Assembly: GCA_016714935.1 (NCBI GenBank)
Contig: JADKBU010000009.1
Span: forward strand, 1-64,000
Source: Candidatus Accumulibacter propinquus
GTDB lineage: Bacteria > Pseudomonadota > Gammaproteobacteria > Burkholderiales > Rhodocyclaceae
DNA length: 64,000 nucleotides
Direction: 5' to 3'
The notes under the pieces were generated by a model. It worked only from the letters and a program-made list of their open reading frames with translations. It was not told where the DNA came from and ran no database searches. The translations under genes and the position numbers were made by a program. The stretch's first letter is position 1. Every line of letters starts with the position of its first letter. Shown piece by piece: positions 1 to 9,364 of this stretch.

Positions 1-1516
1 TAGCGGTGTGTATTGCTGAAAATCGACCAGACCAGCGGTGGCTGTCAGGGCAAAGCTGTAGGTGATCGCGGTCTGTGTGCCCAGGGCGTTCCAGTAATAA
101 CCGCTGGCCAGGGCGCTGATGAAATAGGGCAGGGGTTTTGCACCGTTGACGTAGATGACGTTTTCTATCGCTGAAGGAACGGCGTAGTTCGAGATCGAGA
201 TGTAAGCCGTATCGGCCGACCCTCCCGCATCGGTGATCGTATCGCCCAGGTTGTCGATGTAATAGGTGTTGTTGGACGACGTGCCGTCGGATTGCAGATA
301 GTCGGCCCCGGCACCGCCATCCAGGGTGTCATTGCCGGTTACTCCATACAGCCAGTCGTTGCCGTCTCCTCCAGTCAGGGTGTCGTTGCCATTGCCCCCA
401 TACAGGTGTCCTGGCCCGTTCCGCCATCGAGGGAGTTGGCACCGTTCTCGCCATTGACCGCCAAATAGTCGTCGCCCCCCTGGCCAGAGAGCGTGTTGTT
501 GCCGCCACCGCCGGTCACGGTGTCGTTGCCGTCTCCTCCGGTCAGGGTGTCGTTGCCATTGCCCCCATACAGGGTGTCGCTACCCGTACCACCATCCAGA
601 GAGTTGGCGCCGCTCTCGCCATGACCGACAGATAGTCGTCACCGCCCTGGCCAGAGAGCGAGTTGCCGCCGCCACCGCCGGTCAGGGTGTCGTTGCCTTC
701 GCCTCCTGTCACGGTGTCGTTGCCGATTCCTCCATACAGCGTATCGTTGCCGATACCGCCACTCAACTGGTTGGTGCCATCGTGGCCGTCCAGGTAATCG
801 TTCCCGTCACCGCCAATCAGCGTGTCGTTGCCATTGCCCCCGTGCAGGGTGTCCTGGCCCATGCCGCCATCGAGGGAGTTGGCGCCGCTTTCGCCATAAA
901 CCGACAGGTAGTCGTCGCCACCCAGCCCGTAGAGCGTATTGTTTCCGCCACCGCCATAAATGCTGTCATTGGCGTCACTGCCCGGCAAGGTTTCATCGCT
1001 GGCATCGCCATACCTGACCAACAGGACTTCGCCAGTCAGGCCTTCAAGGGAATAAGCCGGTGCTTCGACAGCACCCACGCGGTACTCGAGGAACGAGTTG
1101 GCGCCCGCAGCCGTGCTTCCGGAAAGATCGGTACTTGCCGCCACGTCGGCCCCGGTGATCTGCGCCAACTGCTGAATGAATGCCTGCCCCGCATCGCCCT
1201 GGGCAATATCACAACCATAGAGCAGGAGGTCGCCTGGCGCAGCCAGTGAACTGCCGATGCTCGCCAGTGGCGAACGATACAAAGACAGGCTGGCACTGTT
1301 GAGCAGCGTGCTGCCCAGGTAAAGCGCGCCCGCGCTGCCATGCGAAATGACATGCAGGGCGTCGATGTCGGTGCGCCCTTGCAGGTAGGCAGCCATCTGA
1401 CGCAGACCATCCGAAGCGCTATCCAGAATATGGACTTCGCTGACGCCAGCCAGGCTATTGGCCAGCCTCTGGTAGTCGGCAACGCGGGAGTCGATGAAAA
1501 CAAGGTTCCTGGACAT
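1..1516 (-). pseudogene. DUF4347/RTX calcium-binding surface protein, 5' part, frame broken twice, runs off left edge
   Basis: The N-terminus (residues 1 to about 165, starting MSRNLVFIDSRVADYQ) matches the DUF4347 domain found at the front of large RTX/cadherin-type secreted proteins. It is followed by glycine/aspartate nonapeptide repeats (GGxGxDxLx type), which bind calcium in the parallel beta-roll of type I secreted proteins. Aligning repeat copies shows one base missing near 622 and another near 405. Reading through both restores the repeats and then a non-repetitive part at 360–1, ending in residues such as YYWNALGTQTAITYSF. That resembles the start of a serralysin/matrixin-like metalloprotease module, which would continue outside the window; this last point is inference. 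Secretion would be by a type I exporter, none of which is seen here. The breaks may be sequencing indels in repetitive GC-rich DNA or real lesions. Confidence 0.8.
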
Positions 1517-1721
1517 GATGTGGTAGTCGGCTGGAACGCCGGCACCGGGGATGCCAAAGGCGTATTGTGATTTCGTGGGGGAGGGCGCGGATCGCTATAA
1601 TAGGCCGATAGTACCGCAGGTGATGAGCATTCGTTCACGCCCCGGCGTTGCCCTTGGGCGCTTCCGCCAGTTCCGATGGACCTGCCACCATGACCGCTTT
1701 TCCGCTTCGCCAGGCTGCGTG

Positions 1722-2387
1722 ATGCGCTGGACCCTGCTGCTGGCCGGCAGCGTCGCCAGCAGCGCGCCGTCGGCCGCCAACCTCGCCGAATGCGAAAGGC
1801 TGCCGATGCCGGCGGTGAGCGTGCAGTTGATGGAGAACAAGGTCGGTTTCAACACCGAGTTCGGCTATCGCTCGCTGACCAGTATCGGCGGCGAGAAGGT
1901 GCGCCCGGGCAGCCAGGTGCTCGGCCTGACCCGGGCGAATGCCGTGGCCCGCTTCAACCTGCACATGCCCGCCTACCGCGACGCCGGCCAACGCTACGAG
2001 TGTGCGAGCCCGCAGATTACGCTGACGCTGGGTTTCAACCAGATGACGGTCTATGTCGGCAAGGAGTTTCCGAAGGGGAGCTGTGCGTACAAGGAAATCC
2101 TCGCGCACGAGATGCGGCATGTGAAGGCCTACCAGGCGCACCTGGCCAGCGTGCAGAAGGAAGTGCAGGGCGGCATCAGCAATCGTTTTGCCACCGGCAG
2201 CGTGTGGCGCGGCGCGGTCGGCGCGAGCTACGCGCGCGTGCTCCAGGAACTCGACGAGCGTTGGCTTCCCTACGTCAATCGGGAAATCGGCAAGGTCGAG
2301 GAACCGCAAGCCCTGATCGATACCCCGGAAGAATATGAGCGCCTGCAGAATGCCTGCAATGGCGAGGTCAGGAAGGTGCTGCAGTGA
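1722..2387 (+). CDS. Exported protein with HExxH-like motif (putative metal-dependent hydrolase)
   Basis: A 221-residue product if translated from the ATG at 1722. This start is chosen because it places a signal-like stretch (MRWTLLLAGSVASSAPSAA) at the N-terminus; the frame is open further upstream, but that part looks non-coding. A motif EILAHEMRHV near residue 130 has the HExxH pattern of zinc metallopeptidases, with the following helix also charged. Three cysteines outside the leader are compatible with a periplasmic location. I do not recognise a named family, and HExxH can occur by chance, so peptidase activity is only a suggestion. It lies 91 bp upstream of the two protease-TPR genes on the same strand and could share their transcript. 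Confidence 0.65.
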   Translation: MRWTLLLAGSVASSAPSAANLAECERLPMPAVSVQLMENKVGFNTEFGYRSLTSIGGEKVRPGSQVLGLTRANAVARFNLHMPAYRDAGQRYECASPQITLTLGFNQMTVYVGKEFPKGSCAYKEILAHEMRHVKAYQAHLASVQKEVQGGISNRFATGSVWRGAVGASYARVLQELDERWLPYVNREIGKVEEPQALIDTPEEYERLQNACNGEVRKVLQ

Positions 2388-2478
2388 TCGTCGGCGACGA
2401 ACGACGGGCTGTCGCGGTTGCCGGCAAACCGGCGATCGGTTATGGTGCGCGTCTCGTCAATGACAAGCGATTTCCCCG

Positions 2479-4335
2479 ATGCTGCCTGTGCAGGTCTTCC
2501 CGCGTCGCCGCTGTCCCCGCTGTCCCCGCGCTTCCGGCTGGCCGGGCACGCGCGCGCTGCTGCTGTTCCTGAGCGTCGCGCAGCCGGCGTTCGCCGCTTC
2601 GCCGCAGGCCCTTTTCGAACCGCTTGCGGGGCAGGTGCGCGAACTCGAAGTGGCGGCAGCCGACGGTCGTCTGCTGGCCACGCATTCGGCGGTGATCGTC
2701 GATGCGGAACGGGTGGTCGTCCAGTGCGACCTCGTCGAAGGGGCGCCGCTGCTGCGTCTGCGCGCGGCGAGTCGAACCCTGGTCGCGCGCCCGCTGCACG
2801 CGGATGTGCGCCGCAATCTTTGCCTGCTCGACGTTCCCGGCTTGTCCGGGCGGCCGGTGGAACTGGCGACCGCGCTGCCGTCCGCCGGCGCGCGCGTGCT
2901 CGCGGTGAGCAACGCGCTCGGGCTCGGCATCGGCGTTTCCGACGGGGTCGTCGCCGCGATCCGCGAGAGCGGCGGCGAGGCGCTGATCCAGCACACGGCG
3001 CCGGTTGCCCCAGGGTCGGAAGGTGGCGGCCTGTTCGACGAATCCGGCCGGCTGCTGGGGGTGATTCGTTATCGCAGGCTGGATGGGCAGAACGTGAATT
3101 TTGCCGCGCCGGCCGCGTGGATCCCGGAGATCGCCGCGCGCGCCGCGGCACAGACCGAATTGCGGGAGTGGCGTGGCCAGGCGGCGGCTTTCGAACGTGA
3201 CGCGCGCTGGGCTGAACTCGCCACGCATGCCGCCGAGCGTACCCGGCGCGCGGCCGACGAACCGGAAGCCTGGTTCTGGCTGGCCTGGGCGAAAGAGGCG
3301 CAGCGCGACTGGCCGGCGGCCGAGCAGGCGTATCGCGAGGCGGCGCGGCGTGCTGCCGGCGACGTGACGGTGGGGCTGGGACTGGCGCGTGCGCGCATCA
3401 ACCTGGATCGGCTCGACGAAGCGCTGGCCACGGCCCGCCAACTGCTCGCCGTGCAGGCCGAGGACACGCGCGTCTGGGCGATGATCGGCTGGATCGAGAT
3501 ACGCCGCAAACAACCGCAGTCGGCGGCCACGGCGCTCGACGAAGCGATCCGGCTGGCGCCCTGGAATACCACCGCGCTGTACCTGTCGGCGACGCTGGCG
3601 GCCGACCACGGCGACTGGCCGAAGGCCTTGCGGCTGTTCCGGCAACTGACACGCGCCGAGCCGGCGAACGCCTTGTGGTGGATCAAGCTGGCCGAGGCCC
3701 AGTACCGCGCGCAGGATTACGAGCGGGCGCTGAACGCCGCCGAGAAGCTGCTGGCGCTATCGCCCGAGCATGCCGACGGCTGGCTCTGGAAGGGCGCCGC
3801 GCTGTCGGCGCTGGGGCGTCGCAAGGAGGGCATCGATGCGCTGCGGGCGGCACTGGCGCGCGGCCCGCTGAGTCCGGCCTGGGCGTGGATCTTCCTGGGC
3901 AACACCTATTACGCGTTGCGCCTGTATCCGGAGGCGATCCAGGCGTACCGCGAGGTGGCGAAATTCGAAGCGCAGGCCGAGTCGGTCCAGGACAGCCTCG
4001 GGGTCGCACTCAAGGACGGCGGCCAGTTCGATGAGGCGCTGCGCCTGTTCGAGGCGGCGAGGCTGAAGCGCCCCGAGGATCCTTTCGTCTGGCGGCAGGT
4101 CGGGTACGTCAATGGCCTCATGGGACGCAGCGAGCCGATGATTGCCGCCCTGGAACAATCGCTCCGGCTCGATCCCAGGCAGGCCCGGGTGTGGCGGGCA
4201 CTGCTCGAAGGCTACCATGCCGCCGGCCGGCCCGCGGATGTCCGCCGCGCGTATGCGAAGTTGCTCGAACTCGACCCCGGCCAGGCCGAAAAGGCCTATC
4301 ACGATTACCTGCTGCCCTACGAGGCCGGGCGATGA
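2479..4335 (+). CDS. Exported trypsin-fold pseudoprotease fused to TPR repeats
   Basis: 618 residues: a leader with a hydrophobic core ending in AFAAS (about residues 25–41), a chymotrypsin/HtrA-like beta-barrel domain (about 45–225), then roughly ten tetratricopeptide repeats to the C-terminus. Compared with the next gene, the catalytic His is replaced (VVVQCDLVEG against VVTNCHVVAE) and the nucleophile Ser is replaced by Glu (PGSEGGGLF against PGSSGGGLF), while the Asp region (RRNLCLLDV) is kept. The barrel therefore probably does not cleave and may act as a binding or regulatory domain. Its stop overlaps the start of the next gene by 4 bp (ATGA), so the two are translationally coupled and may work as a pair. 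Loss of activity is inferred from motif comparison only. Confidence 0.85.
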   Translation: MLPVQVFPRRRCPRCPRASGWPGTRALLLFLSVAQPAFAASPQALFEPLAGQVRELEVAAADGRLLATHSAVIVDAERVVVQCDLVEGAPLLRLRAASRTLVARPLHADVRRNLCLLDVPGLSGRPVELATALPSAGARVLAVSNALGLGIGVSDGVVAAIRESGGEALIQHTAPVAPGSEGGGLFDESGRLLGVIRYRRLDGQNVNFAAPAAWIPEIAARAAAQTELREWRGQAAAFERDARWAELATHAAERTRRAADEPEAWFWLAWAKEAQRDWPAAEQAYREAARRAAGDVTVGLGLARARINLDRLDEALATARQLLAVQAEDTRVWAMIGWIEIRRKQPQSAATALDEAIRLAPWNTTALYLSATLAADHGDWPKALRLFRQLTRAEPANALWWIKLAEAQYRAQDYERALNAAEKLLALSPEHADGWLWKGAALSALGRRKEGIDALRAALARGPLSPAWAWIFLGNTYYALRLYPEAIQAYREVAKFEAQAESVQDSLGVALKDGGQFDEALRLFEAARLKRPEDPFVWRQVGYVNGLMGRSEPMIAALEQSLRLDPRQARVWRALLEGYHAAGRPADVRRAYAKLLELDPGQAEKAYHDYLLPYEAGR

Positions 4336-6677
4336 AGGCGCTCTGCTGCCTGTTGCTGGCGATGGCCGGCACTGTCGCGCAGGCCGATCAGGCGCAGGAG
4401 GTGCTGGCCAGGGTGCGCGCGCAGGTGCTGCTGGTTGCCGCCCTGAACGCGCGCGGCCTGGTCGAGAGCGAGGGCAGTGGGGTGCTTGTCGCCGCCGGGC
4501 GGGTGGTCACCAATTGTCATGTGGTGGCCGAGGCGCAGGCGGTGCGGCTGACCACCGCGGACGGGCGCCAGCTCGCCGCCCGCGTGCTGCGCGAAGATGT
4601 CGGCCGCGACTTGTGCCTGCTCGAGGTCGCCGATGTGCCCGCGCCGGCCTTGCCGATGCGGCCGCTGGCCGATGTCCGGCAGGGCGAGGCGGCTTATGCC
4701 GTCGGCAATCCGCTCGGTCTCGGGGTGGCGGTCAGCGCCGGTCTGGTGTCGGCCATCGACCGGCGCAGCAGCGAGCCGAGAATCCTCACCAGTGCCGCGG
4801 TTTCGCCAGGGTCGAGCGGTGGCGGACTGTTCGACGGCAGTGGGCGCTTGCTCGGGATTACCAGCAGCGTGCTCGAACTGGGGCAGAACGTGAGCGTGGC
4901 GATTCCCGCCGAGGCGATCGCGCGTCTCGAGCGCGAGGGTCGCACGCCGTCGCCGCCGGCGCCGGTCACAGCCGAGCCGGACTGGCTGCAGATCGCCGAA
5001 GCGCTGCGCCTGCGCGCCGATTGGGCGGGTCTGCTGGCGCATGCCGAGCGCTGGCAGCAGTACTATCCGACTTCGGCGGATGCCGTGGCTGCGGCCGGGC
5101 TGGCCGAGGGCAATCTCGACCGCTGGCCGGCCGCGCGTGAGCGCCTGCGCCGCGGTGTCGCGGCCGCCCCATGGCATGCGCCGAGCAGCGGCTATCTGGC
5201 GCGTACGCACCTGGCGCTCAATGACCCGGCGGCGGCCGAGGCCGAAGCGCGGCGTGCGACCCGTCTCAATCCGGCCGCGGGCTACTACTGGGGGCTGCTC
5301 GGCGAGGCCCTGCGCGTCCTGGGGCGCAACGACGAGGCGGCGAGCGCCTTCGCCACCGCTTTGCGCTACTCGCCGGGCGAGGCCTCGGTGTGGGAAGGCT
5401 GGGGCGATCTGGCGGCCACCGCCGGCCGCGGCGACGACGCGGCGGCGCGCTATCGGGTTGCCGCGCGCCTGGCGCCCGAGTCCGACGGCCTGCGCCGCAA
5501 GCTGGCGCAAGCGCTGGCGCTGCGTGGCGAAGGCGCGGCCGCCGGCCGGGAACTGGCGGCCATCAAGGACCGTGGCCAGTCCGACGACGCCAAAGTGTGG
5601 AACACCGTCGGCGCCGGCGAGGAGAAGGCCGGTCGCTACCGCGAGGCGGAGCAGGCGTTCCGCAAGGCGCTGGCGATCGATCCGGCGCAGCCCGAGGCCT
5701 GGTACAACCTCGGCCTGGTCCTGCGGCGCTCCGGGCGTGACGCGGAAGCCACGCAGGCCTTCGAGCGGGCCCTGGAACTGCAACCGCAAATGACCGTGAG
5801 CATGATCATGCTGGCCGAACTGCGGCAGCGCGCCGGTCGCCTCAGCGAGGCGGCGGAATGGGCGACACGCGCCTGCGCGCAGGACGATGCGCAGGCCACG
5901 GCGGCGTGTCGCGTGCTGGCCGGCATCGCCAACGAGCGCCGCGACTGGACACAGGCCGAACGGGCCTACGAACGGGTCGTGGCGCTCGACGGCAGGAACG
6001 CCGACGACTGGGTCGCGCTGGCGCAGGCGCGGCTGTCACTCGGCAAGGCACAGGAAGCGTTGCTCGCGCTGAACCGCGCGCTCGAACTGAACCCGCAGCA
6101 CGGCGTCGCCTACCAGGCGCTCGCCGCCGCGCACGGCCGCCGCGGCGAGTATGCCCAGGCGCTTGAGTATGCCGAGCGCGCCACGCAGCTCGAACCGACC
6201 GATCATCAGGCCTGGAGCAACAAGGGTTACAGTCTGCTCAAGCTGCAGCGCCCCGCGGAAGCGGTGCCGGCGTTCGAGACGGCGTTGCGCCTCAAGCCGG
6301 ATTTCAGCAACGCCTGGATCAACCTCGGCGAGGCCAAACTCGCGCAGCGCCAGGCCGGCGAGGCGATCGTCGCCTTGCGCAAGGCGCTCGAGCTATCGCC
6401 GGGGGCCGGCGATGCGCGGCTGTATCTCGCCTCGGCGTACGTCAGCACCGGCCAGTTCGCGCTGGCCCGGGAGCAACTGACACCGCTGGCCGAGAAAGCG
6501 CCGCAACTGGTGCAGGCGTGGGTGTTGCTGACCGTCGCCAACGCCGGGCTCGGCGACCGCGACGCGGCCACTGCGAGCTATACCCGGCTGAAGTCGCTGA
6601 ATCCCGCGGCAGCGAAGGCGTTGCGCACCCGTCTGGCCGCGTTGCCGGGGAACCAGGCGGCGAACCTGCCCGAGTAG
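4332..6677 (+). CDS. Exported trypsin-like serine protease fused to TPR repeats
   Basis: 781 residues from the ATG at 4332, which overlaps the previous stop and begins a clear signal peptide (MKALCCLLLAMAGTVAQAD). The HtrA/trypsin-like domain (about 20–205) shows all three catalytic segments: His in TNCHVV, Asp in RDLCLLEV and Ser in PGSSGGGLF. About fifteen TPR repeats fill the rest, several with the canonical W-LG-Y-A-F-A-P spacing (for example at 5640–5790 and 6200–6400). There is no PDZ domain, unlike DegP/DegQ. A periplasmic protease whose TPR array recruits substrates or a complex is the likely arrangement. It is the intact sister of the preceding pseudoprotease and probably arose by duplication. 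Confidence 0.88.
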   Translation: MKALCCLLLAMAGTVAQADQAQEVLARVRAQVLLVAALNARGLVESEGSGVLVAAGRVVTNCHVVAEAQAVRLTTADGRQLAARVLREDVGRDLCLLEVADVPAPALPMRPLADVRQGEAAYAVGNPLGLGVAVSAGLVSAIDRRSSEPRILTSAAVSPGSSGGGLFDGSGRLLGITSSVLELGQNVSVAIPAEAIARLEREGRTPSPPAPVTAEPDWLQIAEALRLRADWAGLLAHAERWQQYYPTSADAVAAAGLAEGNLDRWPAARERLRRGVAAAPWHAPSSGYLARTHLALNDPAAAEAEARRATRLNPAAGYYWGLLGEALRVLGRNDEAASAFATALRYSPGEASVWEGWGDLAATAGRGDDAAARYRVAARLAPESDGLRRKLAQALALRGEGAAAGRELAAIKDRGQSDDAKVWNTVGAGEEKAGRYREAEQAFRKALAIDPAQPEAWYNLGLVLRRSGRDAEATQAFERALELQPQMTVSMIMLAELRQRAGRLSEAAEWATRACAQDDAQATAACRVLAGIANERRDWTQAERAYERVVALDGRNADDWVALAQARLSLGKAQEALLALNRALELNPQHGVAYQALAAAHGRRGEYAQALEYAERATQLEPTDHQAWSNKGYSLLKLQRPAEAVPAFETALRLKPDFSNAWINLGEAKLAQRQAGEAIVALRKALELSPGAGDARLYLASAYVSTGQFALAREQLTPLAEKAPQLVQAWVLLTVANAGLGDRDAATASYTRLKSLNPAAAKALRTRLAALPGNQAANLPE

Positions 6678-6755
6678 CGCTCGCGGCCGTGATTTTCCGC
6701 GCGGCAGGGGCCGAGCCGCCAGTGCGTGGCGTCCGCCCCTGCCTTTACGGTGCGC

Positions 6756-7724
6756 CTACTTGCAGTGTTTGGGTTGCGCGATGCCGGTCTGCACGGCCGG
6801 GTTGTAGCCGGCGCCTTCGCCTACCGCCTGTTGCGCTGCTGGTGCCGCCGCCGCCCGCATCGCCGCCGGCAGGGCCTGGGTCAGCTTGTCATACTGACTG
6901 TCGAGGCAGGTGGTATTCAAGGGTGTCTGCTGTGAGCACGACGCTTCTCCGGCCAGCGCATCCTTGACCTCCTGCACATTGGCCAGGTAGGCGCCCCACT
7001 TGAACTCGAGGAAATAAGCGTCGGCGCAGGTCACGTTCGGAAACTTGTCGGCGCAGCTCGGGTCGTCATCGTCCTTGGCGGCCCCGGGAGGATCGCACTT
7101 GACGTAGCCACAGCTCCCTCTCACCCAGGCCGAGAGCGTCCGCAGCGGATCATCCTGCAAGGTGCCGATGCTCCTGGGCAGTTGCGCGGGGGTGATGTCC
7201 TTGCCGTCGGGAGCCTTCAGCCAGGTGTCGTGCTGCGTGACCATCTGCTGCCAGAACGCATCCTCCTTCATGTTCGACCAGTCGGCGAGCAGGAAGGCAT
7301 AGACCTTCTTCTCCTTGTCCTTGATGTCGGCATTCCAGACGGCAGTGGACAGGTGGTGGTGGTCGGTCAGGTAGAACACGCCGCCCGGGCCGCGCACCAT
7401 CGGCACCCAGCGATTGTCTGCCAGCAGATAGTCGCTGAGTTTTCCCTTCCTGGCGTTGCTCGATATCTTTTCCGCCTTGCACTCCACGGCGTCCATTCCC
7501 ACCGCGGATTGTGTCGGACGCAGCGCCTGCACGTCGATGACGCAGCCGCGCTTCTTCTTTTCCTTGAGCGTGATGATTCCCTCCTCGTCGGGCCGGGCGA
7601 CCTTGGTATTCTTGCCGCATGCGGGGATTGCCGAGTCCCCGTCATGTTTGCTGCCCTTGGCCTCGGCGGTGCCCGCCAGGCCGATCGCCAGAAATCCCGA
7701 AAGCATCATCGTGAGTGCGCGCAT
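6756..7724 (-). CDS. Exported ParB/sulfiredoxin-like protein (ParBc_2 type)
   Basis: 322 residues with a signal peptide (MRALTMMLSGFLAIGLAGTAEA). Residues about 60–190 match the putative ParB-like nuclease family ParBc_2: an LRPTQSAVGM box, then VPMVRGPGGVFYLTDHHH with a conserved triple His, and WNADI. The family adopts a ParB/sulfiredoxin fold; the few characterised relatives of the superfamily bind nucleotides or DNA, but the exported form has no established substrate. The C-terminal 120 residues carry six or more cysteines (CGYVKC, SCADKFPNVTC, CSQQ, TTC), consistent with disulfides in the periplasm. The gene is convergent with the protease-TPR pair. AGGGAGG just upstream of the ATG is a good ribosome binding site. 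Confidence 0.8.
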   Translation of the reverse strand: MRALTMMLSGFLAIGLAGTAEAKGSKHDGDSAIPACGKNTKVARPDEEGIITLKEKKKRGCVIDVQALRPTQSAVGMDAVECKAEKISSNARKGKLSDYLLADNRWVPMVRGPGGVFYLTDHHHLSTAVWNADIKDKEKKVYAFLLADWSNMKEDAFWQQMVTQHDTWLKAPDGKDITPAQLPRSIGTLQDDPLRTLSAWVRGSCGYVKCDPPGAAKDDDDPSCADKFPNVTCADAYFLEFKWGAYLANVQEVKDALAGEASCSQQTPLNTTCLDSQYDKLTQALPAAMRAAAAPAAQQAVGEGAGYNPAVQTGIAQPKHCK

Positions 7725-7999
7725 CTCTTCCCTCCTTTGTTAAACCAATGTGAAACAGAAAAGATCCTCCTGGGCATTCAGTCGCCCGCGCGCAGTATCG
7801 ATGGCGTCGCGGGCCAAGTCAATCTCATTCTTATTGCGTAATCAGGCATCGATCACCAGGCCGCCGAGGAGTGTGCTGCGGCGAGAGTGAGAAGAAAAAA
7901 CTGCGAGAATGTCGTGTGCGGCGCCGGGCACCAGGAAACGCCGGCAGTGCGCAGCCATGGGTCCGCAGCCATGGCTCATTTCGCGGAGCGATCAACAGC

Positions 8000-9364
8000 A
8001 TGTCGGCAAGCGCCTTGAACTATACCTATCGTTATCCCTACGCGTCGGGCGTCGTCGGCTCGGCCGGCGCGCAGTCGCTGCGGCTGGCGACCTGTTCGTC
8101 GGGCCACGAACACCCGCCGTTCTTCCAGGGGCGCATCGAACAGCCACGCAGCGTTGCCGACATGCTGCTGGCGTTGCTCGATGTCGTGCGCAGCCACTAC
8201 TTCCTGCCGCGGCCGCCGCAGATGGACCCGGTGGTGACCAGCAACGAGGCGATGCTGCGTTTCGAGGGGTTCAGCGGCTGCTGCGGGGTCTACGTGCGCG
8301 TCGATCTCGATACCGCCGGGCTGCAAGCCGAACGGCTGGGCCGCGGCACCACCAACGTCGACTTCAACCTGCCGATGCGGGCCGCGCTGATGCGTTTGCA
8401 GGACAACGAGCGGGTCGAGTTTTCCGTCGGCAGGGAAGCGTTCGCCCTGAGTCACGGCGCAGAACGCGTCGTCGAGAAGAAGGTCAGCCTGCCGCTGCGC
8501 TGGATCAAGGGCTTCAGCGAGGTGCAGGCGTATCAGCCGCGGCTGCTGCTGATGGCCGACGTGACCGGTGCGGAGGCGCGCCACTTCGCCCGGAGCCTGC
8601 CGTTGGGCAGCATCCCCAGACAGCCGTCGTTCGCCATCCAGTCCGGCAGCGGCTTGCGTCTGAGTCAGCGACCGGCCACCGGCGCGGTGCGGATCAGCGG
8701 CCTGCAACGCCTGCGGACCTTGCCGGGGCTGGTGCAGCGGGCCGAACGGCTGCGCCTCTGGAGCGACGCGACAGCGGGCGCTTCGGCCTGGGAGGTGATC
8801 TTTCCGGTCGGGCGGGTGACCCTGCTGGTCAGCCCCGAGGCGCAGCGGGGCTTCTCGGGTGAAGGCCAGGTGCTCGAAACGCTCGCCGGCAGCGCCTGGC
8901 AGCAGGCGTTGCCGCGGGTCCGCGCCGAGTTGCGCTGGCAGAACGAGATCGACGTCGGCCGCGTCGCCGCGGCCACCCGGCTGAGCATCGCCGAGGTCGA
9001 GGGCGCGCTCGCCGCGCTCGGCGCGCGCGGACTGGCGGGCTACGACCGGGCGACCGGCCGCTACTTTCATCGCGAACTGCCGTTCGACCTTGACCGCGTC
9101 GAGGCCTTGCAGCCGCGCCTGCTCGATGCCCGCGAACTGCTGGCCGGGAGCAAGGTGCGGCTGCTGCAGACGATCGACGCCGGCAGCCATGACTTCGCGG
9201 TCGATGGCCGCGAGGTCGTCCACCATGTGCGCCTGCGCGCCGGGCAGGATCGCTGCTCCTGTCCGTGGTTCAGCAAACTGCAGGGCGAGCGTGGTCCCTG
9301 CAAGCATATCCTGGCGGCGCGGCTGTTCCTCGATGGCGCTGCCGAGGTGCCGATTTCATCATGA
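8000..9364 (+). CDS. SWIM zinc-finger protein
   Basis: 454 residues from the ATG at 8000, chosen because GGAG lies about 11 nt upstream; the upstream open frame is basic and low-complexity. The C-terminus contains a SWIM zinc finger, CSC (about residue 420) followed by CKHILAARLF, which fits the C-x-C-xn-C-x-H pattern used for DNA or protein binding. The rest (1–400) is a long domain without a recognised name. Relatives of this architecture, including E. coli YehQ, usually sit beside a MoxR-type AAA ATPase and a VWA protein. Here the only partner is the DUF6493-like gene, whose start codon overlaps this stop (ATGA at 9361–9364). The role is unknown; an intracellular chaperone-like or nucleic-acid-associated complex is a guess. 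Confidence 0.82.
   Translation: MSASALNYTYRYPYASGVVGSAGAQSLRLATCSSGHEHPPFFQGRIEQPRSVADMLLALLDVVRSHYFLPRPPQMDPVVTSNEAMLRFEGFSGCCGVYVRVDLDTAGLQAERLGRGTTNVDFNLPMRAALMRLQDNERVEFSVGREAFALSHGAERVVEKKVSLPLRWIKGFSEVQAYQPRLLLMADVTGAEARHFARSLPLGSIPRQPSFAIQSGSGLRLSQRPATGAVRISGLQRLRTLPGLVQRAERLRLWSDATAGASAWEVIFPVGRVTLLVSPEAQRGFSGEGQVLETLAGSAWQQALPRVRAELRWQNEIDVGRVAAATRLSIAEVEGALAALGARGLAGYDRATGRYFHRELPFDLDRVEALQPRLLDARELLAGSKVRLLQTIDAGSHDFAVDGREVVHHVRLRAGQDRCSCPWFSKLQGERGPCKHILAARLFLDGAAEVPISS

Noticed and set aside
304..960. Regular repeats resembling a CRISPR or minisatellite array
   Set aside because: The 27-bp periodicity encodes RTX nonapeptides (GGxGxDxLx) on the minus strand, so it is a coding repeat.
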